Positions 45,393-55,493 of a stretch of 64,000 nucleotides of DNA are shown one piece after another. The notes under the pieces were generated by a model. The model was not told the DNA's origin. It saw only the letters and a list, made by a program, of their open reading frames with translations, and did not search any database. The position numbers were made by a program, and so were the translations under genes. Position 1 is the stretch's first letter. Each line of letters begins with the position of its first letter. Source of the stretch: Candidatus Woesearchaeota archaeon (GTDB lineage Archaea > Nanobdellota > Nanobdellia > Woesearchaeales > ARS49); contig JACPID010000003.1 in NCBI GenBank assembly GCA_016188265.1, positions 17,070-81,069 of the forward strand, in the 5' to 3' direction.

Positions 45393-45955
45393 TGGATATT
45401 GTTTTTCCTAATAATAATGAAAATGAGTTTTTAGACATGGCTGAAAAACTCAGCATTAAAAAATTAATTTTTGCATATACAGAAAAATCTCAGATAAAAA
45501 AAATCAAAGACGTAAAAACTGCTTTTTTGTGCGATGCTGAAAATGTTGATTTATCAAGAAAATATGCTGATTTTACCATAGTGAAAAGCGCTGGAAATGA
45601 TAGGTTTTCTTTAGAACGTGCAAAACCAGATTTCATGTTTGGCTTTGAAGAAATTGCTCAAAAAGACTCATTACACCAGCGCGCTTCAGGCTTAAATCAA
45701 GTGCTTTGCTCTATTGCATCAAGAAATAAAATCAATATTTTATTTAATTTTAACATAATTCTAAAAGCTTCAGAAATTAAACGTGCACTTTTTATTGGCA
45801 GAATGATGCAAAACTCAATTCTTTGCAAGAAGTATAAAGTTCCTCATGCTTTTGTTTCTTTTGCACACTCGCCAAAAGAACTTCGTTCTCCAAAAGATCT
45901 GGAAAGTTTTTTCTCTTTACTAGGAATCACACAGAAATTAGACGTATATTCTTAA
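45389..45955 (+). CDS. rnp3: RNase P protein component 3 (Rpp30-like)
   Basis: Archaeal RNase P p30 subunit, a TIM-barrel-like protein that assists the catalytic RNA in 5' tRNA maturation. 188 residues with the family HQRASGLNQVLCSIASRNKI core and IKRALFIGRMMQNSILCKKY. It is co-translated with the tRNA thiolation gene, a sensible tRNA-maturation pair. Shorter than the 210-240 typical of euryarchaea. Confidence 0.82.
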   Translation: MMDIVFPNNNENEFLDMAEKLSIKKLIFAYTEKSQIKKIKDVKTAFLCDAENVDLSRKYADFTIVKSAGNDRFSLERAKPDFMFGFEEIAQKDSLHQRASGLNQVLCSIASRNKINILFNFNIILKASEIKRALFIGRMMQNSILCKKYKVPHAFVSFAHSPKELRSPKDLESFFSLLGITQKLDVYS

Positions 45956-46460
45956 TACATTCTTCTAAAATTTGTTTATTCTTTATTTTTTTACAAATTT
46001 TTTCATCAAGTTTTTTAAATGCAATTTTTGCTTTTACAATATCTTGACACTGAACTTTTTTTGCTTCAAAATATTCTTCATCATACAATACCATGCTTAA
46101 ACATTCTTCTTTCAAAACATTATCACTTAATTCTTCACAACCCTCCTTATTGTGCAAAGCTCGTGCCTTACACCAAATATCTTTTTCAGGACAAAGATCA
46201 GGCCTTTTTTCTACAACAGCTTTACAATAATCATCTTCACAAGGCACTGAATAATGCCTTATTTCTAGCTTACAAAATTCATTTGGACAAATATTTTCAT
46301 CTTTTGTTTCTAGCGCTAATGAGTATAACTTATCATTTTCTACTTCTTGTTCACATAAACTTAATTCTTCCCTGTATTCTTTTGCGCTAAAATAATGCCA
46401 AAAAAATAATCCAATTATTAATATAAGCAATACAAAAACAATTGCCACTCCTTTTTTCAT
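45927..46460 (-). CDS. Cys-rich membrane-anchored protein
   Basis: 177 residues: N-terminal membrane anchor (KKGVAIVFVLLILIIGLFFW) and an exported domain with 13 Cys in short CxxxxC-like spacings (CPNEFCKLE, CEDDYCKAV, CPEKDIWCKA). Even-numbered clusters suggest disulfides outside the cell. It overlaps the end of rnp3 by 29 bp. Similar Cys-rich style to the large surface proteins downstream. Confidence 0.65.
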   Translation of the reverse strand: MKKGVAIVFVLLILIIGLFFWHYFSAKEYREELSLCEQEVENDKLYSLALETKDENICPNEFCKLEIRHYSVPCEDDYCKAVVEKRPDLCPEKDIWCKARALHNKEGCEELSDNVLKEECLSMVLYDEEYFEAKKVQCQDIVKAKIAFKKLDEKICKKIKNKQILEECIKNIRLISV

Positions 46461-46543
46461 GTTATACTATAATTTCTTTTAGTTTATATTTGTTACTGAT
46501 ACTATAGCAAAATTTATTAATAAAGTAGTATATTTAGTATAGG

Positions 46544-46632
46544 CGCCGAACTTAATAATTGTATAAATAATAGTTAAGTTCGGCGAATATAACAAACGCA
46601 AAAATTATGAAAATATAGTGCGTTTGCTATAT
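46544..46632. repeat. Two-hairpin intergenic element, variant stems
   Basis: Hairpin 1: perfect 12-bp stem 46544-46555 with 46574-46585. Hairpin 2: 13 of 14 bp, 46587-46600 with 46619-46632. Both loops are exactly 18 nt and end ATAG, like loop 1 of the 16943 copy, while the stems are unrelated in sequence. Loop 1 TAATT and loop 2 AATTA give only a weak complement. It fills the divergent gap before the surface operon, ending 19 bp before its first ATG. Confidence 0.7.
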
Positions 46633-46651
46633 AATAAAAGAGGAATAAGTA

Positions 46652-49357
46652 ATGCGATGGATCATTGCAATAAGCGTCATACTAATTGTACTTCCATTAA
46701 CTAATGCAGTTGTATTTGATTATTATATTGGTGAAGCTAATTCTATACACCTTTTACCAGGCCAGAAGCAAGAATTGCCTACAAAACAGTTTATGATTTA
46801 CTTAAATTCTTGCGGCAGTGTTGCAAGAAATAGATGTTCTTCCCTGTCAAGTTTTAATGCTGTTATTGATAGTGTTTCTCTTCCAGGCCATAATCCAGGA
46901 GTTGATGTTTTTGCTTGTTATACTGCTGTTTCAGAAAAATTTGTTCAAACTATTTCATTTTCCGGCACAGCTCCTAATAAAGTTGATGACCATAAATGCA
47001 ATTTTAATGCTTATGCAGATGCATTTTTGTTTGAAAATTTCACTAAAAAACAAGCAAGCGCTTCCTTTAGTGATAAAGAAGCAAAACCTCTTGGCAGTGT
47101 AGAAGAGCTTTTAGGCCCTGTAAATGTTAATGAAGCAACTGTTTTTTCTGCATCAAATGATGTTATTGTTTGGATTGGAACAGACATGGATTTTGGAATT
47201 AAAAAAACCAGAGATTTTACAAAAAATGCATGGGCTTGTCTTGATTCAAATCATAATCAGCAATGTGATTATATTGATGGAAAAGAATGCATTGCAAAAA
47301 AAGGCTCTTGGTATAATGGTTTTTGCTGCGGTGTTGATTATAACCCAGGATATTATTCTACATTAAAAAAAACAGTTCCTGTGTGGGGCTTAAAAACACA
47401 GCAAATTGATGTTCCTGTTAATTCAATTTGCGGAACTAATGTTGAGGGCAAATACCAATGGCTACCTTTAGAAGAAGTTGGAGAACCTAGATCATCACTT
47501 GAACCTGAAGGCTTATTTGTATCTGATGGAACTAAATTTTTTAATTGCGGCGGCGATAAAGATTTTATGAACCTTCACGGAATTCCAAAACTTGACAAAT
47601 CTATATTTACGTACAAAGGAAAATCAAATGAATACCTTTGCCAGAATGAAGAAATAATTTCTTGCGGAGGAAATACCCCTTTTTCTGAATTATCAAAAAA
47701 TCCCGGGGAAAAGATTAATTACAAAAGTAAAGAATATTATTGCAGCAGTTCAGGCTTATTTGTTGATGACCTCGATAAAACTGATGAATCAACCTGCAAT
47801 AATGCAGGATTTATTTGGACTGGAACAAAATGTTGCGGAGATCCTGAAGAAAAACCAGAATATTATAACGATCCTTACAATTCTTCAAAAGTTAAACAAG
47901 GGCTTGGCGGAGGCTGTTGGAATAGTAATTTTGTTGCTAGAGGCAGAACAATTCCAGATGATCAGGGAATTATCAACCATCAAGGAGAGTTTTATAGTTG
48001 TAAATTTCCAACTAATCAAGCGCTTCTATTGCAAGTTAAAAATGAACAAGAATGCACAGTTCTTCCAGAATCTGTTCCAGAACCTGAAAATTACAAGCAT
48101 GCAGTATGCCAGCCTAATGGAAAATGGGTTATTGATAATGACTCTTCTGCTAAATCAAAAAAAAGCATTTCATGGAATCCCAATTCTAACCAGATAGTTC
48201 AAGGATGCTGTTCTTCTTCACAATGCTGGGATGGCAATCAATGTAAAAACTTAAATGAATATATAGCAATTTCTGACGATGAAGGATTTCAGTGCACTGC
48301 ACAAGGATGGCAGGCAGCAAAAGTAAAACATCGTTGGGATAGAAAAACAGATGCAGGATTTTGTGAATTAGCATCACAATGTCTTGTCGATCCTTCAGGA
48401 GATTTTTTATTAAATGGAAAACCTGAAGCTTGGTTTGAAAATAAAAAACCTCAATGCATTAATGATTCACAATACATTTTAGATCCAATCTGCGATGATG
48501 GTTCTTGGACTTCTAGAACAAGAAATATTGCTCTTTCATTAATTACTGTTGCAGAACAAGATTCGCCTAATGATTATACTTTATTTTGCGGAAATTACGA
48601 TGAGGTTTTACCATATCTGGACTACTCGGTTTCAAGAGGCGATGTAAAACAATATTTTGAATCTTTTTGCAAGCCATTTAATAGCCAAGATCAATATCCT
48701 TGTGTAAATAATGTTTGCGCTTTAAAATTTTCAAAAGGTGTTGCATTTGGCGCTTCTCTTAATATTCCAATTAATGATGATGAAAAATCATTTTTATATG
48801 CTCTTGACTTAGATAAAAACTTTTGTTCAAATATTGATATAACTGCTAATTTCTATGAAGAATGCAGCCCAGGGCAACTTTCAAAATCAAGCTTATTTTA
48901 CAATCCTAAACAACAATCAATACTTTACTTGCCTAAAGGAAGCATACCTTTTCCTTTAACTTACAAAACTGCATTTGACCGCTTTATAAAACAGCCTTTA
49001 GATACATTAATAACTTATGCTAAAACAATAAGCACTTTAAAAATGCCTCTTGCACAATTTTTTACAAAATTAGGCATTCTTAATAATCTTTATGCAAGCT
49101 CAAAAAATGGAGTTAGAGTATTTGCATTTCTTGAAAAACATCAAACAAAACAAGATGCATCTTATTTAGGAATAAAATATAGCAGCACTGAGTTTTCTGA
49201 ACAGTTATGTTCTGAATTTTTTAAACTTAAGGATGTTAATGCGCAATGCTTAAAACAACCATTGCCTTTTGATTTCTTGCTTATTTCAAAAAGCTATCCT
49301 GGCGAGAAATCACTTGTTGACTTCTGGAATGAACTTACTGGAGGTTTGAGGCTGTGA
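46652..49357 (+). CDS. Large secreted Cys-rich surface protein
   Basis: 901 residues. Signal peptide of ~19 residues (WIIAISVILIVLPLTNA). The exported part repeats a motif of Cys, Gly, aromatic and CCG: CIAKKGSWYNGFCCG, CNNAGFIWTGTKCCG, GCCSSSQCWDGNQC, with further Cys pairs throughout. No C-terminal anchor, so it is released or held by partners. First of seven genes in line; the next starts 4 bp before its stop. Likely an extracellular structural or adhesion protein stabilised by disulfides. No known family. Confidence 0.75.
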   Translation: MRWIIAISVILIVLPLTNAVVFDYYIGEANSIHLLPGQKQELPTKQFMIYLNSCGSVARNRCSSLSSFNAVIDSVSLPGHNPGVDVFACYTAVSEKFVQTISFSGTAPNKVDDHKCNFNAYADAFLFENFTKKQASASFSDKEAKPLGSVEELLGPVNVNEATVFSASNDVIVWIGTDMDFGIKKTRDFTKNAWACLDSNHNQQCDYIDGKECIAKKGSWYNGFCCGVDYNPGYYSTLKKTVPVWGLKTQQIDVPVNSICGTNVEGKYQWLPLEEVGEPRSSLEPEGLFVSDGTKFFNCGGDKDFMNLHGIPKLDKSIFTYKGKSNEYLCQNEEIISCGGNTPFSELSKNPGEKINYKSKEYYCSSSGLFVDDLDKTDESTCNNAGFIWTGTKCCGDPEEKPEYYNDPYNSSKVKQGLGGGCWNSNFVARGRTIPDDQGIINHQGEFYSCKFPTNQALLLQVKNEQECTVLPESVPEPENYKHAVCQPNGKWVIDNDSSAKSKKSISWNPNSNQIVQGCCSSSQCWDGNQCKNLNEYIAISDDEGFQCTAQGWQAAKVKHRWDRKTDAGFCELASQCLVDPSGDFLLNGKPEAWFENKKPQCINDSQYILDPICDDGSWTSRTRNIALSLITVAEQDSPNDYTLFCGNYDEVLPYLDYSVSRGDVKQYFESFCKPFNSQDQYPCVNNVCALKFSKGVAFGASLNIPINDDEKSFLYALDLDKNFCSNIDITANFYEECSPGQLSKSSLFYNPKQQSILYLPKGSIPFPLTYKTAFDRFIKQPLDTLITYAKTISTLKMPLAQFFTKLGILNNLYASSKNGVRVFAFLEKHQTKQDASYLGIKYSSTEFSEQLCSEFFKLKDVNAQCLKQPLPFDFLLISKSYPGEKSLVDFWNELTGGLRL

Positions 49358-50571
49358 AAGGCCAAATAACTATTTTTATTATCCTTGGACTGCTGATAAT
49401 CTTTTTAATATTACTAAGCATTTATTTTTTTGTAAAAGAACAGGTTAAACAGCCTGTTGACCAATCAGAAATAATGTCAATTAAGTCAACACTTCAATCT
49501 TGCATTGAACAAGCAACATTAAGCGCTTTTATTCAGTTTTTAAAACAAGGAGGAAAATATCAAGTTGATTCAACAAAAATGCCGTTGCTTGTTACTCGTG
49601 AACCTGTTCTTATTTCAAATTATGATAATGTTCCTTTTTTATCAAATCAACCGCCAGTTTATCCATGGAAAACATTTCCCTATAATCCAGAAACAAAACA
49701 AAAAGAATTTGTTCAAACATCAATTTTTGGCTGGAATAAAATATCTTCACTTCAACAAATGGAAGCTGATCTTTCAAAAATAATTAAAGAACAATTAAAA
49801 AAACAATGTGAAAACTTGCAAATTCCAGCATCTATAAATTTAGAAGATGTAAATATAAATTCTGTTTTTGGAAACATTGACACTATTATTTCTGTTTCAG
49901 GAATACGTGTTAAATTTCAACAAAATGTTGCTTCAAATATTCCTGAAATAAAAGTTCGCATTCCTATTGCAATGAAAGTATTATATAATTTTATAAGAAA
50001 TTTTATAGATGATGAAGTAAATGATGCACAGCACAAATTCCAACAAGAAAACCAAATATTTTCTGTTATTACTGAAAAAATTGAAGGGCACACTTTAGTG
50101 TCTATAACAGATCCATCGCTTAATATACAAGGAGTGCCCTTCTTTTTTCAATTTATTATTGAAAACAGGCCCCCGGCATTATTTTACATAGATCAAGATA
50201 TGCTTGGCCAAAATCTTGTCTGCTCTGAAACAAAAATATCTTTAGAAAAACCTAACAAATTAATTATTAGTGGAGGAATTTCCCCTTTAATCTCTGTGAA
50301 TGAAAATGAGCTTCCAGCAAAAGCTTTTGTTCAGCAAGGAAAAATAATTGCACATCCTTGTTTTGAACAAACTATCTTATTAGAAGCCATAGACCCGGAC
50401 CAGGACTTATTTGCATTTTCAATTGATGAAGGCGATCATGTTATTAATGAAAAAGAATACCAAAACTTATGTTTTATTCCTATGACTATTAGAGTTAGTG
50501 ACGGTTTTGAAAGTGATTTTCAAAAACTAAAATTTCGTGTTAAGCCAAGAGGTAAAGCATGCCCAGAATAA
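49354..50571 (+). CDS. Pilin-like anchored protein with C-terminal Ig-like domain
   Basis: 405 residues. N-terminus KGQITIFIILGLLIIFLILL resembles archaeal class III/pilin-type leaders. The middle is mixed alpha/beta; the C-terminal ~90 residues look like an Ig-like sheet (LEAIDPDQDLFAFSIDEG, MTIRVSDGFESDFQKLKFRV). The start codon appears to be GTG at 49354, overlapping the upstream stop. Confidence 0.72.
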   Translation: MKGQITIFIILGLLIIFLILLSIYFFVKEQVKQPVDQSEIMSIKSTLQSCIEQATLSAFIQFLKQGGKYQVDSTKMPLLVTREPVLISNYDNVPFLSNQPPVYPWKTFPYNPETKQKEFVQTSIFGWNKISSLQQMEADLSKIIKEQLKKQCENLQIPASINLEDVNINSVFGNIDTIISVSGIRVKFQQNVASNIPEIKVRIPIAMKVLYNFIRNFIDDEVNDAQHKFQQENQIFSVITEKIEGHTLVSITDPSLNIQGVPFFFQFIIENRPPALFYIDQDMLGQNLVCSETKISLEKPNKLIISGGISPLISVNENELPAKAFVQQGKIIAHPCFEQTILLEAIDPDQDLFAFSIDEGDHVINEKEYQNLCFIPMTIRVSDGFESDFQKLKFRVKPRGKACPE

Positions 50572-53500
50572 GCTGGCAACAAATAGTTGGAAGTTTATGG
50601 TTTATAGTTTTATTGCTAATTATTGTTCCTTTTGCTTCTGCAGAAGGCTGTTGCTGTAATACTCAAACAGGACTTGCCGAGCCAGATTCAGCTCAACCAG
50701 ATGCAAATACATGTGCGCAAGAACTTACATTTTTAGAAATAACTAGCGAAGAAAGATTTGCAAAAGTTACTTGCAGTGAAAAATGCATTGAAGAATTTGG
50801 CGAAAGAGCTTATGTATGTGGTGATGGTTACTGTAATGAACCAGAAGAAACACCAGATTCATGTCCTGTAGATTGTAAAAGAGTTATTGCATTGTGTGGA
50901 GACCCTTTATATAATCCTCCGCCAAGACTCTTCAGGGTATTGCCAGTTAAATCACAGCCAATTCTTGAGCTTTTTTTTACACTTGAATGCCCTCAATCAA
51001 TTCAGTTTTTAGATATTTATCGCTGTACTGGAAAAGATTGTACTGATTTCAAAAAAATTGATACAATTGCACCAACAACATCATATAAAGATTTTAGTGA
51101 ATTAAGTTTTAATCAAGATTATTCATACAAAATTGAAGCTCAATATAGCAGTGGAAAAAGCTCTGCTGTTAAAGCAACAGGTAATTTAGGGAATATAGAA
51201 TGTTTAAGCCAAAACTCTCCTGTTTTTTGTATTTCTGATGGTTATTATAATAAGTATAAAAACCTTCTTCAAAAACAAGGACATGGTATTTTAAGCGCTC
51301 AATCTTTTCAAAATGAATTTATAAATTCAGTAAGCGCAGAATTTAATACAAGATTTAATCAAGCCTGGAAATGCAATGATTTAAATAAGCTTTATCAAGA
51401 CTTGCCAAAAGTCCAGTGCGATGCTTCAAAAAATGAAGTTTGTGTTATTCGTGGAAGTTCTGCTCAATGCATTACTCCATCAGTTTGTGAAAATAACAGG
51501 CCTTTTGGTCTTTTTAACGCTGTAGAATCTTGCGAAGGACTAGAACAAAATCCAAATTATTGCTATTTTGATCGTAAAACAGGAATAATTAACACATGCA
51601 ATAATTGCCCAACAGATTATTCTTTGCAATGTTATGATTATAAAACAAAAGGCGCTTGTGAAAACGATAATTGTAATGTTGGAAATTGCGCTTGGAGGAA
51701 TATTTTTCCTTCTTTGGGCATAGGAGTATGTATTGACACTGCTCAAAATAATTGTCATCTTTGCACTGAAAAAAACAGTTTATTTGATTCATGTTATGCT
51801 GAAAAAGCAAAAGCGCTTTCAACAAATACTGCATCTTGTTATTACTCTCCAACCTTTAAACAAGCTCTTGACTGTTCAAGAATAACTTGTCAAGATTATG
51901 AGCTAGAGCAAGATTGCGGGACCCCCTTGGGAGGTGTAAAACTTAATCAAGATAATTCTATACAACAAAAAAGCATTGATCCTTGTGGAATTGGTGCCTG
52001 CCAGTTCCAACCACAGGGTTGTATGAAAAATGCTGATGGAAATACAGGCCCTGGTTCTGAAGACTGCTCAAAAGGAGACCGCAATTGTGAGCTAGATTAT
52101 TTTCCTCCAGAAACACAAATTTCTTTGACAGGCAACAAAAATGAATTTCTCCATATCAGGATTAAAGATAAAAAAACAAAAGAAGACCCTTTAAGAGATT
52201 TGTCAGAAAAACCAGGATACTTTACTTATTTATGTTTGGTTACTGCAACAAAACAGTGCAATGATGCAAGTAGTTTTGATATTAAAATAAACGCTTCACG
52301 TTTAGTGCTTAATAATCTAGTATTATTTGAAAAAAAACAAAGACTTGCAACGCTTCAAGAAGGCAAAAACATATTGAAGTTTTTTAGCAAAGATAATTCA
52401 AGCAATTTAGAGCAAATAAAATCAATTGAAATTTCAGCATGTGATAATTGTCAAGGGCCTGTTGTAGATTTTATAAAAGTAGAAGGAGCAAAAAGATTTG
52501 ATGACTTCTTTTACACAAATAATATACAACCAGCAATAAGTGTTGAATTTATAACTCCAACACAAATTACAACAGCAGAACTGATAAGAGAAGGAAAAAC
52601 AGTTCAACTTAAACAAACAAATTCAGGCTTTAATATTGGTTTTACTTTCATTCCAACTTCACCATTAACAGAAGGAGCATACACATTTAGATTAAGCGCT
52701 TTAAATCAAAAAAATATAGAATTAATTCAACAAGCTGCCATTGGTTTGGTTATTGATACAACTCCGCCTACAGTAGAAGCAAGTCCTGATGATGGAACTG
52801 CCTTTGAAACTCAACAAGTTAGTGTTAAACTATTATTCAGCGAACCAGTGATGCCAGATAATCTTATTTTAGAAGAAGATACTTTTGTTAATAAATTTGC
52901 AAGTGTTCCTGAAGAATCAAAAGTTATTGATATACTTCAAACAAAAGACAATAAAGTATTTGAAGGAAAATTAACACATAAACAAGATGGAGTAATAACT
53001 TTTGTTATTGATGTTACAGATTTTGCAGGAAATATTCTTCAAACAACATCATCATACTCAGTTAATACAGGGATTGGAAAAATACGCTTAAAACAACCAA
53101 GTTGGGGCATTACTTCACAAACTCAGTTTGATATCATTATTCAAACAACAACAAAATCAGAATGTTCTTATGCATATGATCTTCCTACAATTCCTCCTGC
53201 AAATGAGCAGAACTTCCTTGCAAGCAAACGTTTTGATAAAACAAGCGGAAACTTTCATGTTGTTCAAGGATTCAACAGATTGCAAGATAGACAAGAACAT
53301 CATATTGATATTTTTTGTAAAGATAAAAATGGAATAATGTATGAGCGTTTTACATTATCAATTGATACAACGCCTTTATTTATTATTGAAGCATTTGCAT
53401 CTCCAGAAAAAATTTCTGAAACTTCAGACCAAATTCAAGATTTATATGAAACAACACTTAATATTGTACTGAACGAAGAAGGATTCTGCAGGTATGCAGA

Positions 53501-55493
53501 TGAATCAACTTCATTTGATAAAATGAAAAATTTTCAGAACTATGATAGAGTGCCAAAAATAGTCCTTCAAACACCTATTAAAGTAATGCAGCAAAAAGAT
53601 TATGAATACTTTGTTCAATGTAAAGATAAAGCAGAATTGCTTTCAAATACTAAAATAGTTAGTTTTAGTGTTGATTTAAGCCAAAATTTTAGTATAGAAA
53701 GCAAAACAAAAAAAGGATTTAATAGCCCTGATATTGAATTGAGAATTTTTACTAATAAAAAATCAGTATGCTTTTATGGAGAAGATGAAAGATCAATAAC
53801 AAATCCTTTAGGAGAAAGTGAGATTAGTTTTTTTCATAAACAATTAGTTTCTGCATCTGGAAATGCTTCAGGTATTTTAAATTATTATGTTAGGTGCACT
53901 TCAACACAAGGAGAAATAGCAGAAGCAAAAGTTGAAATATTTGTAGATTTAACACCTCCAACCCTTAATATTGATGTTTCTACAGACTATTATTTAGATA
54001 GAAAAATTTCATGGGATTTAGACATGTTTAAGATAAGATTAGAAGGACAAGATGAAGAAACTGGCATTGCAGGATTTTATTATTTAATTGAAAATATTGA
54101 TGGCCAAGTTGTTGCTGATTGGGCTTTCACAGACAGAACAGATGGCAAATCATTTTATGTTAAACAAAAAAGCGACAACACCCCAATTATGTTAATTGAT
54201 AAAACATCTTATAGAGTGCGTGCACGCGCAGTAAATAAAGCAGGACTTCATAGTGAAGAGATTGTAAGTGATTTTGTCCTGATAGATTCAAGCGTTGAAC
54301 CTGAACACTGCATAAATGAACGCCATGATCCTGATCAAGGAGAGATTGGAGCAGATTGCGGAGGAACTTGCAGTGGTGCCTGTAAATCTGGTGATTTTTG
54401 CCAAACAAATGAGAATTGTGAAAGCAACATATGTAAAGAAGGAATATGCCAAGCGCCTTCCTGCAATGATAAAATCAAAACTTTTGATTTTGAAACAGAT
54501 ATAGATTGTGGCGGGCAATGCCCAACAAAATGCAGTATAAGCAGTTCTTGCAAGATTAATAGTGACTGTGAACTTGATTTTTGCCAAAATTTTGTTTGCG
54601 AACAACCAGGACCTTGTGAAGATAAGCATTTAAGCTCAGAAACTGGAGAAACAGATATAGATTGCGGAGGATTATGCGGTTCTTGCAGTGCAGGCAAAAA
54701 CTGCAATTCAAACAAAGATTGCTCTTCAGGATTATCTTGCAATGAAAATGTATGTACAATTTTAGCAGAAGCTGACAGTGATGCTGATAGCATAAAAGAT
54801 GATCAAGATATTTGCTTAGAAACACCATCTGGAGAGCAGGTTGAAAGAATAGGGCCTTATGCGGGATGCTCTGAAGAGCAAAGATATACAAAATGGATTA
54901 TTGACAATTTTGGCAGTGCAGAAGCAGAAGGTGCAGGAAAGTATGATGATCCTGACAATGACGGCTTAAATAATTGGGAAGAATTTATTTTATACAAAAA
55001 TTACAAACAAAGTACAGATCCATTAAATGCAGATACTGATGGTGATGGCTGGAATGACAACGAAGAAGTAAAAAAAGGGTACAATCCTTTAAATGAAAAA
55101 GAACATCCCCCATCACTAATATGGACTTTATTTAAATGGATGATTATTCTCGCAATTTTAGGAATAATTGGTTATGGCGGGCATTATTCGTATAAGCGTT
55201 GGGTTAAAGATTGGCTTGAAGAAAAAGGCTGGCTAAAAAAGAAAGAAATGCCATTTCCAATACTGCCTAAACCGCTAATCAGGCCTCCTATCAGCATAAA
55301 ACCTCCTGTAAAAGTTCCTCCAATTTCTTTTAAAAAACCTCCTGAAAAAATATTAAAAGAATTAAAAAAATTAGCAAAACCAAAAAAAGAAGAGTACTTA
55401 ACTCTTAAAGAATTAGCCGGCAAAATAAAGAAAAAAGATGTTTCAAAAGAAGTATTTGAAAAACTTAAAAAATTTAGAGAAAAAAGAAGATGA
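50559..55493 (+). CDS. Giant Cys-rich surface protein with C-terminal anchor
   Basis: 1644 residues. Signal peptide ~29 residues (WFIVLLLIIVPFASA); Cys-rich N-terminal part with CGDGYCNEPEETPDSCP; a long series of Ig-like domains (GLVIDTTPPTVEASP, FVDLTPPTLNIDVS); then three tandem Cys modules around residues 1247-1400 with ETDIDCGG; calcium-binding thrombospondin-3-like Asp repeats (DPDNDGLNNWEEF, DTDGDGWNDNEE); a membrane helix near 1520-1545; and a Pro/Lys-rich cytoplasmic tail. Probably a stalk-like adhesin projecting from the cell. Starts 12 bp inside the upstream gene. Confidence 0.8.
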   Translation: MPRISWQQIVGSLWFIVLLLIIVPFASAEGCCCNTQTGLAEPDSAQPDANTCAQELTFLEITSEERFAKVTCSEKCIEEFGERAYVCGDGYCNEPEETPDSCPVDCKRVIALCGDPLYNPPPRLFRVLPVKSQPILELFFTLECPQSIQFLDIYRCTGKDCTDFKKIDTIAPTTSYKDFSELSFNQDYSYKIEAQYSSGKSSAVKATGNLGNIECLSQNSPVFCISDGYYNKYKNLLQKQGHGILSAQSFQNEFINSVSAEFNTRFNQAWKCNDLNKLYQDLPKVQCDASKNEVCVIRGSSAQCITPSVCENNRPFGLFNAVESCEGLEQNPNYCYFDRKTGIINTCNNCPTDYSLQCYDYKTKGACENDNCNVGNCAWRNIFPSLGIGVCIDTAQNNCHLCTEKNSLFDSCYAEKAKALSTNTASCYYSPTFKQALDCSRITCQDYELEQDCGTPLGGVKLNQDNSIQQKSIDPCGIGACQFQPQGCMKNADGNTGPGSEDCSKGDRNCELDYFPPETQISLTGNKNEFLHIRIKDKKTKEDPLRDLSEKPGYFTYLCLVTATKQCNDASSFDIKINASRLVLNNLVLFEKKQRLATLQEGKNILKFFSKDNSSNLEQIKSIEISACDNCQGPVVDFIKVEGAKRFDDFFYTNNIQPAISVEFITPTQITTAELIREGKTVQLKQTNSGFNIGFTFIPTSPLTEGAYTFRLSALNQKNIELIQQAAIGLVIDTTPPTVEASPDDGTAFETQQVSVKLLFSEPVMPDNLILEEDTFVNKFASVPEESKVIDILQTKDNKVFEGKLTHKQDGVITFVIDVTDFAGNILQTTSSYSVNTGIGKIRLKQPSWGITSQTQFDIIIQTTTKSECSYAYDLPTIPPANEQNFLASKRFDKTSGNFHVVQGFNRLQDRQEHHIDIFCKDKNGIMYERFTLSIDTTPLFIIEAFASPEKISETSDQIQDLYETTLNIVLNEEGFCRYADESTSFDKMKNFQNYDRVPKIVLQTPIKVMQQKDYEYFVQCKDKAELLSNTKIVSFSVDLSQNFSIESKTKKGFNSPDIELRIFTNKKSVCFYGEDERSITNPLGESEISFFHKQLVSASGNASGILNYYVRCTSTQGEIAEAKVEIFVDLTPPTLNIDVSTDYYLDRKISWDLDMFKIRLEGQDEETGIAGFYYLIENIDGQVVADWAFTDRTDGKSFYVKQKSDNTPIMLIDKTSYRVRARAVNKAGLHSEEIVSDFVLIDSSVEPEHCINERHDPDQGEIGADCGGTCSGACKSGDFCQTNENCESNICKEGICQAPSCNDKIKTFDFETDIDCGGQCPTKCSISSSCKINSDCELDFCQNFVCEQPGPCEDKHLSSETGETDIDCGGLCGSCSAGKNCNSNKDCSSGLSCNENVCTILAEADSDADSIKDDQDICLETPSGEQVERIGPYAGCSEEQRYTKWIIDNFGSAEAEGAGKYDDPDNDGLNNWEEFILYKNYKQSTDPLNADTDGDGWNDNEEVKKGYNPLNEKEHPPSLIWTLFKWMIILAILGIIGYGGHYSYKRWVKDWLEEKGWLKKKEMPFPILPKPLIRPPISIKPPVKVPPISFKKPPEKILKELKKLAKPKKEEYLTLKELAGKIKKKDVSKEVFEKLKKFREKRR
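54295..54763 (+). repeat. Three tandem Cys modules in the giant surface protein
   Basis: Three ~50-residue units each have a lead Cys, an acidic stretch, GADCGG or DIDCGG, a short Cys pair and SNxDCxSxxC spacing. They are encoded by diverged DNA, so it is an old internal duplication. The Cys spacing is regular enough for a conserved disulfide knot. Confidence 0.7.

Noticed and set aside
51540-54891. Minus-strand frames within the giant surface gene
   Set aside because: No start signals or domain content; they arise from the composition of the plus-strand gene.
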